Assembly: GCF_033115175.1 (NCBI RefSeq)
Contig: NC_084831.1
Coordinates: 48,206,002 to 48,270,001, forward strand
DNA from: Lepus europaeus
Lineage: Eukaryota > Chordata > Mammalia > Lagomorpha > Leporidae
Length of the DNA: 64,000 nucleotides
Direction: 5' to 3'
Part shown: piece by piece, positions 42,716-53,559 of the stretch
Layout: each line of letters begins with the position of its first letter
Position numbering within the stretch: position 1 is the first letter of the stretch
Position numbers and translations under genes: made by a program
Notes under the pieces: model-generated
What the model saw: the letters and a program-made list of their open reading frames with translations, nothing else
Database searches by the model: none
What the model was told of the DNA's origin: nothing

Positions 42716-43078
42716 ATGGGACATGGGCACTCCCTTGACTTGCATCCTCTAGTCTGCTTTAACACAAACCAGGAGGAAAAGAAAGCTAGGCATCAGAAGC
42801 AATGGGTGGCAGGCCTATTAATGGCTGATCTGTACGGTGATCTGCCCTCAAGGAGACCCAACAGGCCAGTCCACTGCAGTGGCTTTCAATGTGGTAAGTC
42901 TGGGCTTCAGCAGAAGTCAGCTTGTGAAGAGCCCTGGCAGCTCTGCCAAGAGTTGGGTCACTGGAAATGGACCTGCCCTGGACTCGAAGGATGCCCAGGT
43001 CAGAGCCACAGATCTTATTGGCTCCAAGCTGAAAAGCCCTTCACTCAGCCCAACTTCCAAAGTGACCACTGCAGCTGA
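42716..43078 (+). other. 120-codon ORF in L1 3' region (second copy)
   Basis: Same length and nearly the same protein as the frame at 12042-11680 in the truncated L1, with only a few substitutions, for example GKS for GKP and ELGHWK for ELDHWK. Here the second knuckle-like motif reads C-x4-GHWKWTCP, closer to a retroviral CCHC. Translation is unknown. Confidence 0.5.
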
Positions 43079-43186
43079 GGGGATGGTCAAGTAGGGTCAG
43101 CAACATTGCAGGCAGAACTGTAAATTTCTTGTTAGAGATGCCCCCTGCCTTTACCTGGCCAGCTCTCCTCCCAGGCCAGCCAAGTA

Positions 43187-43369
43187 ATGAAAGTCAACAG
43201 AGTGCCTTCCCCTAGGAGGTTCACACCTCCCTTAGGATATACGCCATGTGAAGAGATAGATAGGTCTGGGCCTCTTAACTTACAAGGCCTAAAGCCCACC
43301 AGATTATTATCAAGCCCCTTCTATCAGGTTCTATTTGCCTCTCAATCAGAAAACTTAATTGTAGCTTAG
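43187..43369 (+). other. 60-codon ORF in L1 3' region
   Basis: The translated frame ([20 protein letters not shown]...) is identical over all 60 residues to the frame at 11571-11389 in the other L1. No known domain recognised. Confidence 0.4.
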
Positions 43370-44501
43370 ACAACACCTTTCTTAGCTCCTCTAATAATGA
43401 CTCTGTCCTTTGTTCTAGACCTTGTCTAGTACACTTGGGCCTCATTCCTTTGTAATCATAACCTCTACTCTACCACCAATGGCTCTACTCCCAACCTATG
43501 TGTACTGATGGTCCTCTTCCCCACTTAATGCTGTATAATTGTTCAGACCTGGTAAATGCCACTCTTAGGATCATTGGTTACTATCCTCACCCTGTCTTTT
43601 ATGACCTTGTCTAAATATGATCAGAGTCGGGGAACTTGGAAGGCTTCCATAGCCTTGGCAACTCATGACGACAGCCTAGGGTGGTTACTGGCGCCATAAA
43701 CTAGAGTGTCAATTTGTTGGGTCAACAACAGGAGCCACTGTGCGCTTGCTCCTGATGTGGGATCTCTGTCCTTAATGTACTGTACATTTTGATTTAATGC
43801 TATAACTAGTACTCAAACAGTATGTTTCACTTTGTGTTTCTATGTGGGTGCAAACTGTTGAAATCTTTACTTAATATATACTAAATTGATCTTCTTTATA
43901 TAAGCAGAATTGAAAATTAATTTTAATGTGAATGGAAGGGGAGAGGGAGCGGGAGAGGGGAGGGTTGCGGGTGGGAGGGAAATTATGGGAAGGGGAAGCC
44001 ATTGTAATCCATAAGCTGTATACTGGAAATTTATATTCATTAAATAAAAGTAAAAAAAAAAAAAAAAGAAATTTGCCAATTTAAAAAAAAAATAAATAAA
44101 TAAATACAGTCAGCCCATAGTATCCACAGGGGATGGATTCCAGGACCCCCAAGGACGCCAAAATCCACAGATGGCAAATGCCTCCCAAAAAACAGCCTAG
44201 TATCTGCATTTTCCCTACAAACATCCTCCTGTGCACTTTAAATCATCTCTACTCTACCTGTACTTAATACAAAGTAAATGCTATGTGCATCATTGTTCAA
44301 CTGCATTGTTAATGGAATAATGACAAGGAAAAAATATCTGCACATGTTCAGTTCAGACACAGCCAACATAGATAAGCCCTATTGACGTTTCCAGTCTGCA
44401 GTTGGTTGATTTCATGGATGCAGAACCATCAGATATAGAGAGCTGACTATATAAATGAAACAATTAGAGAGGATTTTAGAGCCATAGGAAATTAATTGCT
44501 G

Positions 44502-44835
44502 GGGTGAGCATGGTGGCGTAGAGGATAAAGCCACCACCTGCCGTGCTGGCATCTTATATGGGCACCAGTTCAAGTCCCAGCTTCTCCACTTCTGTCCAGC
44601 TCTCTGCTGTGGTCTGAGAAAGTAATAGAAGACTGCCCAAGCTCTTGAGCCCATGCACCTGCGTGGGATACCCAGAAGAAGCTCTTGGCTCCTGGCTTTG
44701 GATCGGCACAGCTCCAGCGATTGCAGCCATCTGGGGAGTGAACCAGTGGACAGAAGACCTCTCTCTCTGTCTCTCTCTGCCTCTGCCTCTCTGTAACTCT
44801 GCCTTTCAAATAAATAAATAAGTCTTTAAAAAAAA
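44502..44835 (+). mobile_element. C-SINE with 14-bp target duplication
   Basis: Head GGGTGAGCATGGTGGCGTAG, tail AAATAAATAAATAAG. Flanked by GAAATTAATTGCTG at 44488-44501 and 44836-44849. Confidence 0.95.
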
Positions 44836-45009
44836 GAAATTAATTGCTGAATTAACACCAAAATATGTGTCATGCAAAATAAGTGCTGAAAAGCACCAAG
44901 TAGGAGAGACATTTCTCTTTCCATAGGTTTGCATATTATGCATGGCATGGGGCTCAATCCAGGTCTGGAAGGGTTTTTAACCAGGGAGGAGACCTTTGAT
45001 ATAGAAATC

Positions 45010-45255
45010 ATGGATGAAGGGCCCTCATGGGGTAGCCATGTGGGACACCTGCACCCTGCATTAGAATCCCTATCTGACTTCTGATTCAGCCCCCGCCAGC
45101 ATGCCCGGGAGGCAGCAGATGATGGCTCGAATACTTGAGTCCTGGCCATCCATGTGGGAGACCAGATAGAGTTCCTGGCTCCTGGCTTCTACCTGGCCCA
45201 GTCTCAGAGCATTTAGGGATGGAAGATCTCTCTCTGCCCTTCAAATAAATTAACA
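45010..45255 (+). mobile_element. Old C-SINE
   Basis: GAGGCAGCAGATGATGGCTC, GGGAGACCAGATAGAGTTCC and CTCCTGGCTTCTACCTGG landmarks with a short AAATAAATT tail. Confidence 0.75.
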
Positions 45256-45762
45256 ATGAATAAGTAAACCACCAATAAAAGAAATCCAGACAAAGTTTGA
45301 AGACAGGAAAGAATTTTGGGGGAGGAGGATGCGTGTAAGTGTCTGCAGAGAAAAGGGAGTCGGGGGAAGAGTGTGGATGTAGTAACACGAATAAGACACT
45401 TAGCCTAGGGCTGACTCCTGGTGCATTGTCACGGGTATCATGATCATTAAGCAAAGTGTATGGTTTACAATTTTATTTCTGAGCCCTAGGTCTTCTTTCT
45501 GAAGGAAGAGAGAAGACTCATTTATGGATGCTTATTCTGTCATTCATTTACTTTTTGCTTTTTCAGTTAATTTGCTTTCATGATTCATTCCCACCCCTGT
45601 TTACCAGGGGGTGGCAAACACATACAAGAACATGAGCAGTGGCCCAAGTGGCCTGGTCGAGCAGAAAGCTTACAGAGGACGTTGAGGCTCATCTGAGAAA
45701 CACCAGGCCTCAACCTTGGCCAAATGCTAGAATCGTCTGGGTGTTTGTAAAAACCTCAGTGT

Positions 45763-46031
45763 CGGGGCCTGCGCTGTGGTATAGTGGGTAAAGCCACTGC
45801 TTGCAGTACCAGCATCCCATATAGGCGCTGGTTCAAGTCCTGGCTGCTCCACTTCTGATCCAGCTCTCTACTATGGCCTGGGAAAGCAGTAGAAGATGAC
45901 CAAGTCCTTGGGTCCTTGCACCCGCGTTGGAGACCCAGAAGAAGCTCCTGGCTCCTGGCCATTGCAGCCAATTGGGGAGTGAACCAGTGGATGGAAGACC
46001 TTTCTTTTTCTCTCTCCCTCCCTCCCTCCCT

Positions 46032-46081
<50 letters not shown>

Positions 46082-46155
46082 GCCTCTCCTTCTCTCTGTA
46101 GAACTCTGACTTTCAAATAAATAAATAAATCTTTAAAAAACAAAACAAAACAAAA
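45763..46155 (+). mobile_element. C-SINE with expanded CT tract
   Basis: Head GGGGCCTGCGCTGTGGTATAG, a long CCCT/CT expansion at about 46014-46083, then AAATAAATAAATC and an A-rich tail. Confidence 0.92.
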
Positions 46156-46589
46156 AAACCCTCAAAGTCCAGACCTATTACACCAAGTTACAAGGGGTGG
46201 GAAGCAGACAAACATAGTTTCAAAAGCTCCCCAGGTAAAGGCAAGTGCAGCCAAAGATGAGGGGCCCTGAGAGCGGGGGAGTCCTGGTACCTTTGTAGGG
46301 AATGGAGCGTGTGGCAAACCAGGAGAGGAGAGCAGAAACAGGCTGACCTCTGCTCTCTCATCTCGTCTTATAGAGACCTTCTTTTGGTTTGTTTGATGAG
46401 ACCCATTTCACAGCTACGGAAACAAGATTGAGCCTCGTGGGCCAGGAGCTGGTGAGCCTGATGCCTGCTGATGCTTTACCTCCTGCACCCAACCTTGCTC
46501 CAGCTGCTGCTGGTAGAGAGACTTGCAGGAGAGTTCCTGGGGCATGGGGAGAGGGAAGAGGCCAGGACAAGGAGGCTCACCAGGATGGT

Positions 46590-46970
46590 AAGGTCTATGT
46601 GTGCTTTGACTGCCCCCAAAGGACCCTTGTGATTGAAGATGTGGTCCACAGTGTGATGGTATTGGGAAGTGCTGAGGGACTCAAGAGGTGGGGTCAGCTG
46701 AGAGGTTCTTGTGTCAATGGGAGTGGTGGGACCCCAATTTCTCTCTTTGCTGCTGACTCAAGATGTACCCACGTGCCAGACACATGCTCCTGCCATTGCA
46801 ACTCATCACAAAGATGAGTGCTGCAGCTGAGAGATCTGAGCCAATGTCAGCACTGTGCCCTTGGTCTTCCAGAACTCTGAGCTGCCTAAATGAAACTCTT
46901 CTTCTGCCTAAGTAGCCAGTGTCAGGTATTTCATACAGTGATGCAAAGCTGATGAGCACGCGATGAGATC
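46590..46970 (+). mobile_element. MaLR-type LTR
   Basis: GATTGAAGATGTGGTCCACAG, CTTCCAGAACTCTGAGCTGCC and GTCAGGTATTTCATACAGTG follow the 3' half of MLT1/MST-like LTRs. Confidence 0.6.
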
Positions 46971-47913
46971 TTTGGAATGAAGCCATTGCCTAGATCACCT
47001 GTGAACAAAACCACCAGCTAGGCAGGGCAATGCCATTGTCCTGTCACGTGAGCCAGAGAGCCAAAGCCAGCACTGCCTCCCTCCTCCAAGGATGCGACCG
47101 CCTCAGCAGTCTTAGGCATTAAAATACAGCCGCGGCGGCTGTATTTTCAAAGACAGCAACACCTTGCCTGAGCAGTGATTTCCCTCTGCGGGAATGACTG
47201 GCTCCCACAAAGCAAAAAGCATACAACTCGTCCAATGTATTCTCCCTTAGGTCCTTTAGGGAGATCTATAATCTGCGGTTTTACAGACAGTGGGTGTAAA
47301 CACATGGCTTAAAGATATCATCTCCCGCTTGACAAGATGTCTTTTGAAAAGTAAATTAATGACAGAATGAAAAGCAATAAGAAGAGGGCTTTTTCTCTTT
47401 TTTCTTCTTTGAGAGAGAGGAAGATCTAAAGGGTTCAGCACTCAATGAATCTCTTACGAACAAAATGCCTTTAGGGTGGAGAAAATGGACAGAGAGAAAG
47501 GGGAGGCTTCAAAAGCCACATTGCAGAAATGAGCGATGGCAAAGAGAAGCCGCTCAGTGCTGAGAGAGCTGGGGGGTGGGGGGAGCAGGGAGGAGGTGTG
47601 GGGGTGCACGGCAGATCCGCGGAAGGCACTTCTCTCCCAAGAAGAGCATGTCAGCAGCTGCCTCTTCAGCTCAGAAAGGTCAGTCAGCTCTGCTGATCTC
47701 AGGTGCGGGTTTGGAAACAACTGCGGCACAGCCCCAGCCATGGAGGAGTGCAGAAGTGCAGAGCCTGGTAGAGGAAGCTGTGCAAGGATGTGGTGAGAGC
47801 CCAGCTGGGAGCAGAGAGGACATCCTGGAAGAGGGGCAGAAGTCTCCCAAATGAGTGAGAACTAGAAATGCAAAAAAAAAATGCATTTGAGGAGTGAACT
47901 ATCACATAGGAGA

Positions 47914-47947
<34 letters not shown>

Positions 47948-47993
47948 CCTGCCTGTCCGTTTTCCAAGTAAAAAGAAATGAATGGGTGAATGG

Positions 47994-48305
47994 AGGCCGG
48001 AGTTGTGGCATAGATTAAGTAGCACCTGCAATGCCAATAGCCTATATGGGCACTGGTACAAGTCCTGGCCACTCCACTTCTGACCCAGCTCCCTGCTAAT
48101 GCACCTGGGAAAGCAGTAGAAAATGACTCAAGTGCTTTGGCCCCCATACCTACATAAGAGACACAGAAGAACCTCTTGGATCCTGGCTCCTGGCTCCTGG
48201 CTTCAACCTGACCCAGCCCAGGCCATTTGGGGAAAAAAAACAGCAGATAGAAGATCTATCTCTGTATCTGCCTCTCAAATAAATAAAACAAATCATTTTT
48301 TTAAA
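47994..48305 (+). mobile_element. C-SINE overlapping the duplicated segment
   Basis: Head AGGCCGGAGTTGTGGCATAG and tail AAATAAATAAAACAAATC. Its 3' part is included in the duplication 48101-48438. Confidence 0.88.
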
Positions 48306-48438
48306 AAAATGAATGAATGAATAGAAAAATGAATCAGGGGAAATGTTAGGCACGAAGTCCCAGAGCTGAGACACCGTGAGATAAACGGGGGTGGGGAGAC
48401 ACAGTTTCTGATCAGCTGCTGGAGTAATGGCTGCTGGG
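48101..48438 (+). repeat. Local duplication, copy A (donor)
   Basis: From GCACCTGGGAAAGCAGTAGA to AATGGCTGCTGGG. It spans the end of a C-SINE plus about 130 bp of flanking DNA and matches 49367-49708 at about 97 percent by eye. Confidence 0.93.
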
Positions 48439-48829
48439 CCTTGCGGGCTGGGAGGTCGAGTTTTGATCTCGGGTTTGGTGGCTGGGACTTTCCTGACAAC
48501 AGCCTGCTCTTGTCTGAGGGAGATCCCCACGGAAAGCCGCTCTGCTGCCCCTACTCCTTCCCAAGGGTGCTCTAAAAGTACAACACCCCTACCTATTGTC
48601 ATAAAGACCAAAAAGTTCCAACTGCACTCGCAAGGTCCTCTCTGAGCCAAGCCAATGTGCTGCTCCCTGGTTATCTCTGTTTTCTGACTCTGCACCCATT
48701 GTGCTTGACCTGATGGACAGAGCCCTGTGTGATGAGCCATGACCCCCTCTCTGATTGCACTTTCCACAGCCCTTTCCTCAGTCACACTGCTCCAGCCACA
48801 GGCTTTTCTCTGCGTGTACACAGGTCACA

Positions 48830-48960
48830 CCCTTCCCTGGCCCAGGACCTTTGCACCACCCTAAATGAGCTCATCCAACACTCACATCTTTGTTCCCTTC
48901 ATCTCTCCCCAAGTGTCACCTTCTGAAGCCTTCCCGTGCTATCTCTGTAAGGAGGCTTAG
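48830..48960 (+). repeat. L2-like fragment
   Basis: GGCCCAGGACCTTTGCACCA and CACCTTCTGAAGCCTTCCCG resemble L2 3' sequence. Confidence 0.5.
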
Positions 48961-49204
48961 TCTCACTTTCATTTGCTTTCCGTGTATAGCATTTATCGTT
49001 ACCTGTGGTCATGCAGATTTTTTGTTCTTTTGTTCTCAACATGTGTTGTGACCTGTGGGTTTGTATGCATTCACAATTCCTGCTCTGAAACCTAGCCCTT
49101 CTTTGGATGATAGCAGGAGGTCGGGGGAGGGGGAGCATTTGGCAGGTGATTAGGTCACGATGATGGAACCCTCAAGGATGGGAACAGTGCCCTTATGAGA
49201 AGAG

Positions 49205-49362
49205 ACACAAGACAGCCTGTTTGGGAGACCAGGAGAAGCACCTGGCTCCTGGCTTCGGATCAGCGAGATGCGCCGGCCACAGTGGCCATTGGAGGGTAAA
49301 CCAACGGCAAAAGGAAGACCTTTCTCTCTGTCTCTCTCTCTCACTGTCCACACTGCCTTGCA
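49205..49362 (+). mobile_element. C-SINE fragment lacking both ends
   Basis: From GGGAGACCAGGAGAAGCACC to CACTGTCCACACTGCC. It has no 5' head and no poly-A tail, so it does not look like a normal retroposed copy. Confidence 0.85.
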
Positions 49363-49366
49363 CCTT

Positions 49367-49708
49367 GCACCTGGGAAAGCAGTAGAAGATGACTCAAGTG
49401 CTTTGGCCCCCATACCTACATAGGAGACACAGAAGAACCTCTTGGATCCTGGCTCCTGTCTCCTGGCTTCAACCTGACCCAGCCCAGGCCATTTGGGGAA
49501 AAAAAACAGCAGATAGAAGATCTATCTCTGTATCTGCCTCTCAAATAAATAAAACAAATCATTTTTTTTTTAAAATGAATGAATGAATGAATAGAAAAAC
49601 GAATCAGGGGAAATGTTAGGCACGAAGTCCCAGAGCTGAGACACCGTGAGATAAACGGGGGTGGGGAGACACAGTTTCTGATCAGCTGCTGGAGTAATGG
49701 CTGCTGGG
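49367..49708 (+). repeat. Local duplication, copy B (inserted in an LTR)
   Basis: Near-identical to 48101-48438 in the same orientation, 1.27 kb away. Bounded by a 30-bp inverted repeat (49364-49393 and 49708-49737) with one mismatch. Confidence 0.93.
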
Positions 49709-51364
49709 TCATCTTCTACTGCTGTCCCAGGTGCAAGACAACAGCTGTCAGTCAATCAGGAAGAGAGACCTTACCGGGCACTGGATCTGCCAGCACCTTG
49801 GTCTTTAACTTCCCAGCCCCCAGACCTGTGAGAAATCAATATATGTTGTTGAACTGGCCCAGGCTATAGTATTTTTGGTAAAATAGCCTGAACTAAGACA
49901 GTAGGTCTCTTCCCATTAATATGCAAGATTTTCCATGGATAGACCCCACCAAGAACCTAGAACGTAGTGTTTGGCCTTAGCAGAGACTCAGTGTTGTTGA
50001 ATGAAAGAACTATTTCCAATTTAGTTCCCCAGCTAGGTTGGGCTTTTGGTACCCTTCAATCCTCTGGACCTTCTGCTCCCGGAAGCATTGCCTCCTGCAA
50101 CCCTGGCTCCCATCAACTCATCAGCACGCTTCACAGCACAGGGTAGGTGCTAAGCCGGACCTTACCCCTTCCGCTGCTCCTCAGACATTGTCCCTTCCCA
50201 CGACTCTGCCTTACAGCACTCGGCACGCTCCATCACTGCAACCTACTCATCCGTCTCCCCCCCCCCCCCCGCAGTGACTTCTTGCAGGGCACAGGGGGAC
50301 TCCTAGTAGCATTTGGAGTCCCAGCCCCTAGCACCACTCTTGGCATTTGGGAGCTTTTGAGTACAAGTTGGGTAAATGCTATTCTCTCTCACTCTGTCCT
50401 CTTTGTGCTAGAGGTAAAGACACCAGAATGGCCTTGGCAATCAAGAGCTTTCGAGAGAGCAGCTTATGGATGGTACTGTGCTCAGATTCCTAGATGCTGC
50501 CACCTTCCCGGGGATCAGAAGACAGGCAGCCCAGGGCATTCCTGCTGGTGCCTCCTATTCAAGAGAGAGCCCACCCCTTCCTCCTTAATGAGGGCAAGTC
50601 TCACTTAGTTAGGAATTCCTCTTTCCTGGCTGCGGACCTCCCCCAACCCCCACGGGAGATAAGGGAAATATGTTTGCCTGCTATATGAACAGCTTAAAAT
50701 GTGTGATAAATCCGCCCGTCCTCACCTGTTTTGAGCAAACGGACTTGGCTGTCCGGTGGCGTGATACATGTCTGACAGATCTATTTATCCATTCTCTTTC
50801 TTTCCAGATAGCAGCTGAGAAGTTTTATCTGTTATTTGTCTCCCTCCCCCATTCCCATTTTCCTAACCAAGCATGTGGAGCAAGCCATTGATGGATGGAT
50901 GGTGGTTGGGATAAAAGGGGCCAGAATCAGATAGTTTTCAGACTGTGAACAAACCGGTTTATTAACAAGAAATCCTGCTGCAGGAGGTGGAGGAGGGGAG
51001 GAGGAGAGGATGGCAGACAATGGCCAATGATGGATGAAGGAACACCTGGGGTTACAAGGTGTGGACTCGAGATAACTGGAGGATGCAGCCAGGAGCGGGC
51101 CTCCTGCACAGAGGTGAATGTCGGGCCAGCCACTTCGCTCCCCAGGCCCCTCCAAATTCCCCACTGCAAGTGTGATGGGGGCTGCTCCTTCCCCCTTTTC
51201 TTTCTGTAAGCGGCACCTACTGTTGAAAGAGGCAGCTGCTCAGCTGGGTTGTCTCATTCAGCACTCAGAAAGGAAAAGACAGAGGCACACCTGCCACAGG
51301 CCAGGTGCTTTGGGGTGATGGCAGTCCCTGTGTCCCTGTCCTGACTTTCAAGTCTCACATTGTG

Positions 51365-51800
51365 CCATGTGGATGAGTTGTTTTATAATGAAGACACCGA
51401 GGCACAGAGAGGGTGAGCGACTTGATTAAAATCACACAGCTAGATCTGACACATCTGTCTGCCTAGTGCAAAGCCATCCACGCTTGCTTGGTTGCCCCCA
51501 TGCAGGGATGTCAGACCAGGGGCCTCATCTATGCAAACAGGCAGGAGGCACCTGCTCTCCTGGTGAAGCTGGTGCTGCTTCCGCTACAGTGGGAGACATG
51601 GACGGGTAGAACACAGCCCTCGCACTGAACTCCGCTGCTGTGGAGCTGTGTGGTCTTGGACAAATCACTCAGGCTCTCCGAGGCGGGGTTCAACACCTGT
51701 CAAAGGCAGATAATAAATCCTTCCTCTTGCAGGCATTGAGAGGATTAAGCTGGATTAGGTATGTGAAAGTTCTTTGTAACTGGTAATGCCCTCTGCAAAT
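51365..51800. repeat. Two MIR-like fragments in opposite orientation
   Basis: Antisense at about 51380-51450 (AGGCACAGAGAGGGTGAGCG, AAAATCACACAGCTAG) and sense at about 51635-51800 (GTGGTCTTGGACAAATCACTC). Confidence 0.55.
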
Positions 51801-53559
51801 ATTAGTTATTATGCTGTTACATTTTCCCTTAATAACCCCGAGCTTGGGAGAGAAAAGCCCTCCATGTCCTTTATTAAGACATCTCCTAGGAGCTAAGCTA
51901 TTTTATGTCTTTTTGTTCTCCTATGCTGTGGTGGGTTTTGCACTGAAACATCTTTAAAGCAGTTTCAAATGACATTGAAAAAAAAACACACACACACAAT
52001 GTGGTGTCCTTGTTGATGTTTTGAGAATTCCTGAAAATGCTGATGGCAATGACAGAGCTAATTATAATGGCTCACTGGGTCCAGGGCAGTCTCGTAAGGG
52101 CAGTAATGCACACAGCACTCATAGGTCTCCAAGAGGGCCACACTGCTTTCAGCCCCATCCTGCAGATGAGGAAATCAAGGCACAGACAGGCACGTCACCT
52201 GCATAACGCTGCAAAGGCCACAGACTGGCATAGGCCTCCTAGATCCAGGCTCCTGAAGCTGGCCACCAAGCTTCAGAGAGCACAGATTTAACCCCAACGC
52301 TGCTGGTCTCTCTTCATGCTGCTTCCAGTTCTGCCTAACAGAATGCCCCATCACCCCTGGTATCATCATAAGCAGGTCCTCGGGCTCCGGAATAGCTCAA
52401 ATATTGGAATCTGACATAATACTTAAGAAAAATAACTCAAAGAGGAAAATGTCGTGCTGCACACACAGAATAATCTGATTTCATCACAATGTGCAGTGAA
52501 CAGAGGCTCTGTGTACTATCCTAGGGTGCTGCTGTTGGGGTTTAAGTGGGCACTAGGGTTTAAAACTGACCTGAGATCAAACACAATCCAAAGTTGGGGT
52601 AGCATGTTGGAAGACAGACGGGGTTCTAAGCTCCTCTCTCCTGCCTCTGTCAGGCTGTGCAGGTCCTTTAGATTCTCAGGAGCCTTGGTTTCCTCAACTG
52701 AAGGTGTGTCTGCGTTTTCCCTGCCGACTGCTGCTTTCTGTTCCCTCACTTTGTAAAGTTTCCCTGGAGATCCCTGGCTGTCATCGAGAGGTGTCACCAA
52801 CACCAGTCATCAGCTATGTTGTCCCCTCTTTTATTTCACCTATCTGTTGCAGTGCTGCGCATGCATTCCTGTTGAGGGTGCCTCCCCTTCCATGCTGTGT
52901 AGGATGAATTCAGAGACAGTAACTGAGTACTTTGTAATACAGTTTGTGCAGAGTCTGGAAGCACTGTAGAATAGACCCAATGTCATTAAGGAAGTCTTCA
53001 ATCTGCAAAACAAATAGTATCTCTGTTTTCAGAGTTCATGAACATTGTGTACCCTGTGCTGAGTGCTAGGATGGAGAAGCACAAGGTGAAATGGGAACAC
53101 AGCAGACTTGTGTCTCAACCAAATGGCATCAGGGGTGACTGAAGAAATAGAACAAGGCAAGACCTGGAGGATGAGTTAGGAACTGGCTTCAGGCAGAAGG
53201 GGACTGGTGGGGCTGCTGCACACAGTGTGTTCCTCCAGAGATTTTCTGTTCCAGGCCCCTGCCACCCTCAAGTGCTTTTCCATAGTGCTAGAGCCCTCTT
53301 CTTGAAGACAGAGAGTTTCTCTTTTCTCTCTCTGTTGGCCAGATTCTCCGCCAGCAGGTGCACTCCCTCCTGGCCTCTGAATCCCACCTTGATTCTCACA
53401 GTCAGTTCATTAGTCCTAAGGCTTGGGTTTCCCTGTGAAGCCTTCTCTACCTTTCATCAGATGAATAATACCTACCCCTCATCAAATTCAGATAAAGATT
53501 AAGTGAGATAATGTAGGTTAAAAGACTTCATAAACTGGGAAGTGCTCTGTAATTGGCAG

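Larger units (their letters stand above)
39654..44100 (+). mobile_element. Full-length L1-derived element with ORF1 but no ORF2 (HAL1-like)
   Basis: The element begins with an L1-type 5' UTR (AAGATGGCGGAATAGG near its start), has an intact ORF1 (40584-41621), then about 170 bp of spacer, then the long L1 3' region and a poly-A tail. ORF2, normally about 3.8 kb, is completely absent. The insertion is bounded by TAAATACAGTCAGCC at 39639-39653 and 44101-44115. That shows it integrated as one piece, with ORF2 already missing. The architecture equals that of half-L1 (HAL1) elements, though an ORF2 deletion in the RNA or source copy is also possible. Confidence 0.93.
49080..49905 (+). mobile_element. 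MaLR-type LTR interrupted by a composite insertion
   Basis: The 5' part (GGCAGGTGATTAGGTCACGATG ... CCCTTATGAGAAGAGAC) ends near 49204-49222 and the 3' part (GAGAGACCTTACCGGGCACTGG ... AGCCTGAACTAAGACA) resumes after 49737. Between them sit a piece of C-SINE and the second copy of the local duplication. Confidence 0.75.

Noticed and set aside
46389..46817. 142-codon plus-strand frame
   Set aside because: It largely overlaps a MaLR-type LTR and shows no known domain.
47097..47160. Small hairpin CAGCCGCGGCGGCTG in a GC-rich patch
   Set aside because: It is a short perfect palindrome next to AAATACAGCC and its partner GGCTGTATTTT, so a hairpin is possible, but there is no precursor-length structure or other support for an RNA gene.
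48150..48821. 223-codon minus-strand frame
   Set aside because: It runs across a C-SINE and adjacent simple sequence, shows no known domain, and its frame is partly a duplicate of 49416-49755.
49364..49737. Transposon with terminal inverted repeats
   Set aside because: The 30-bp inverted ends flank a copy of neighbouring DNA that includes a SINE tail. There is no transposase and no target duplication, so template switching explains it better.
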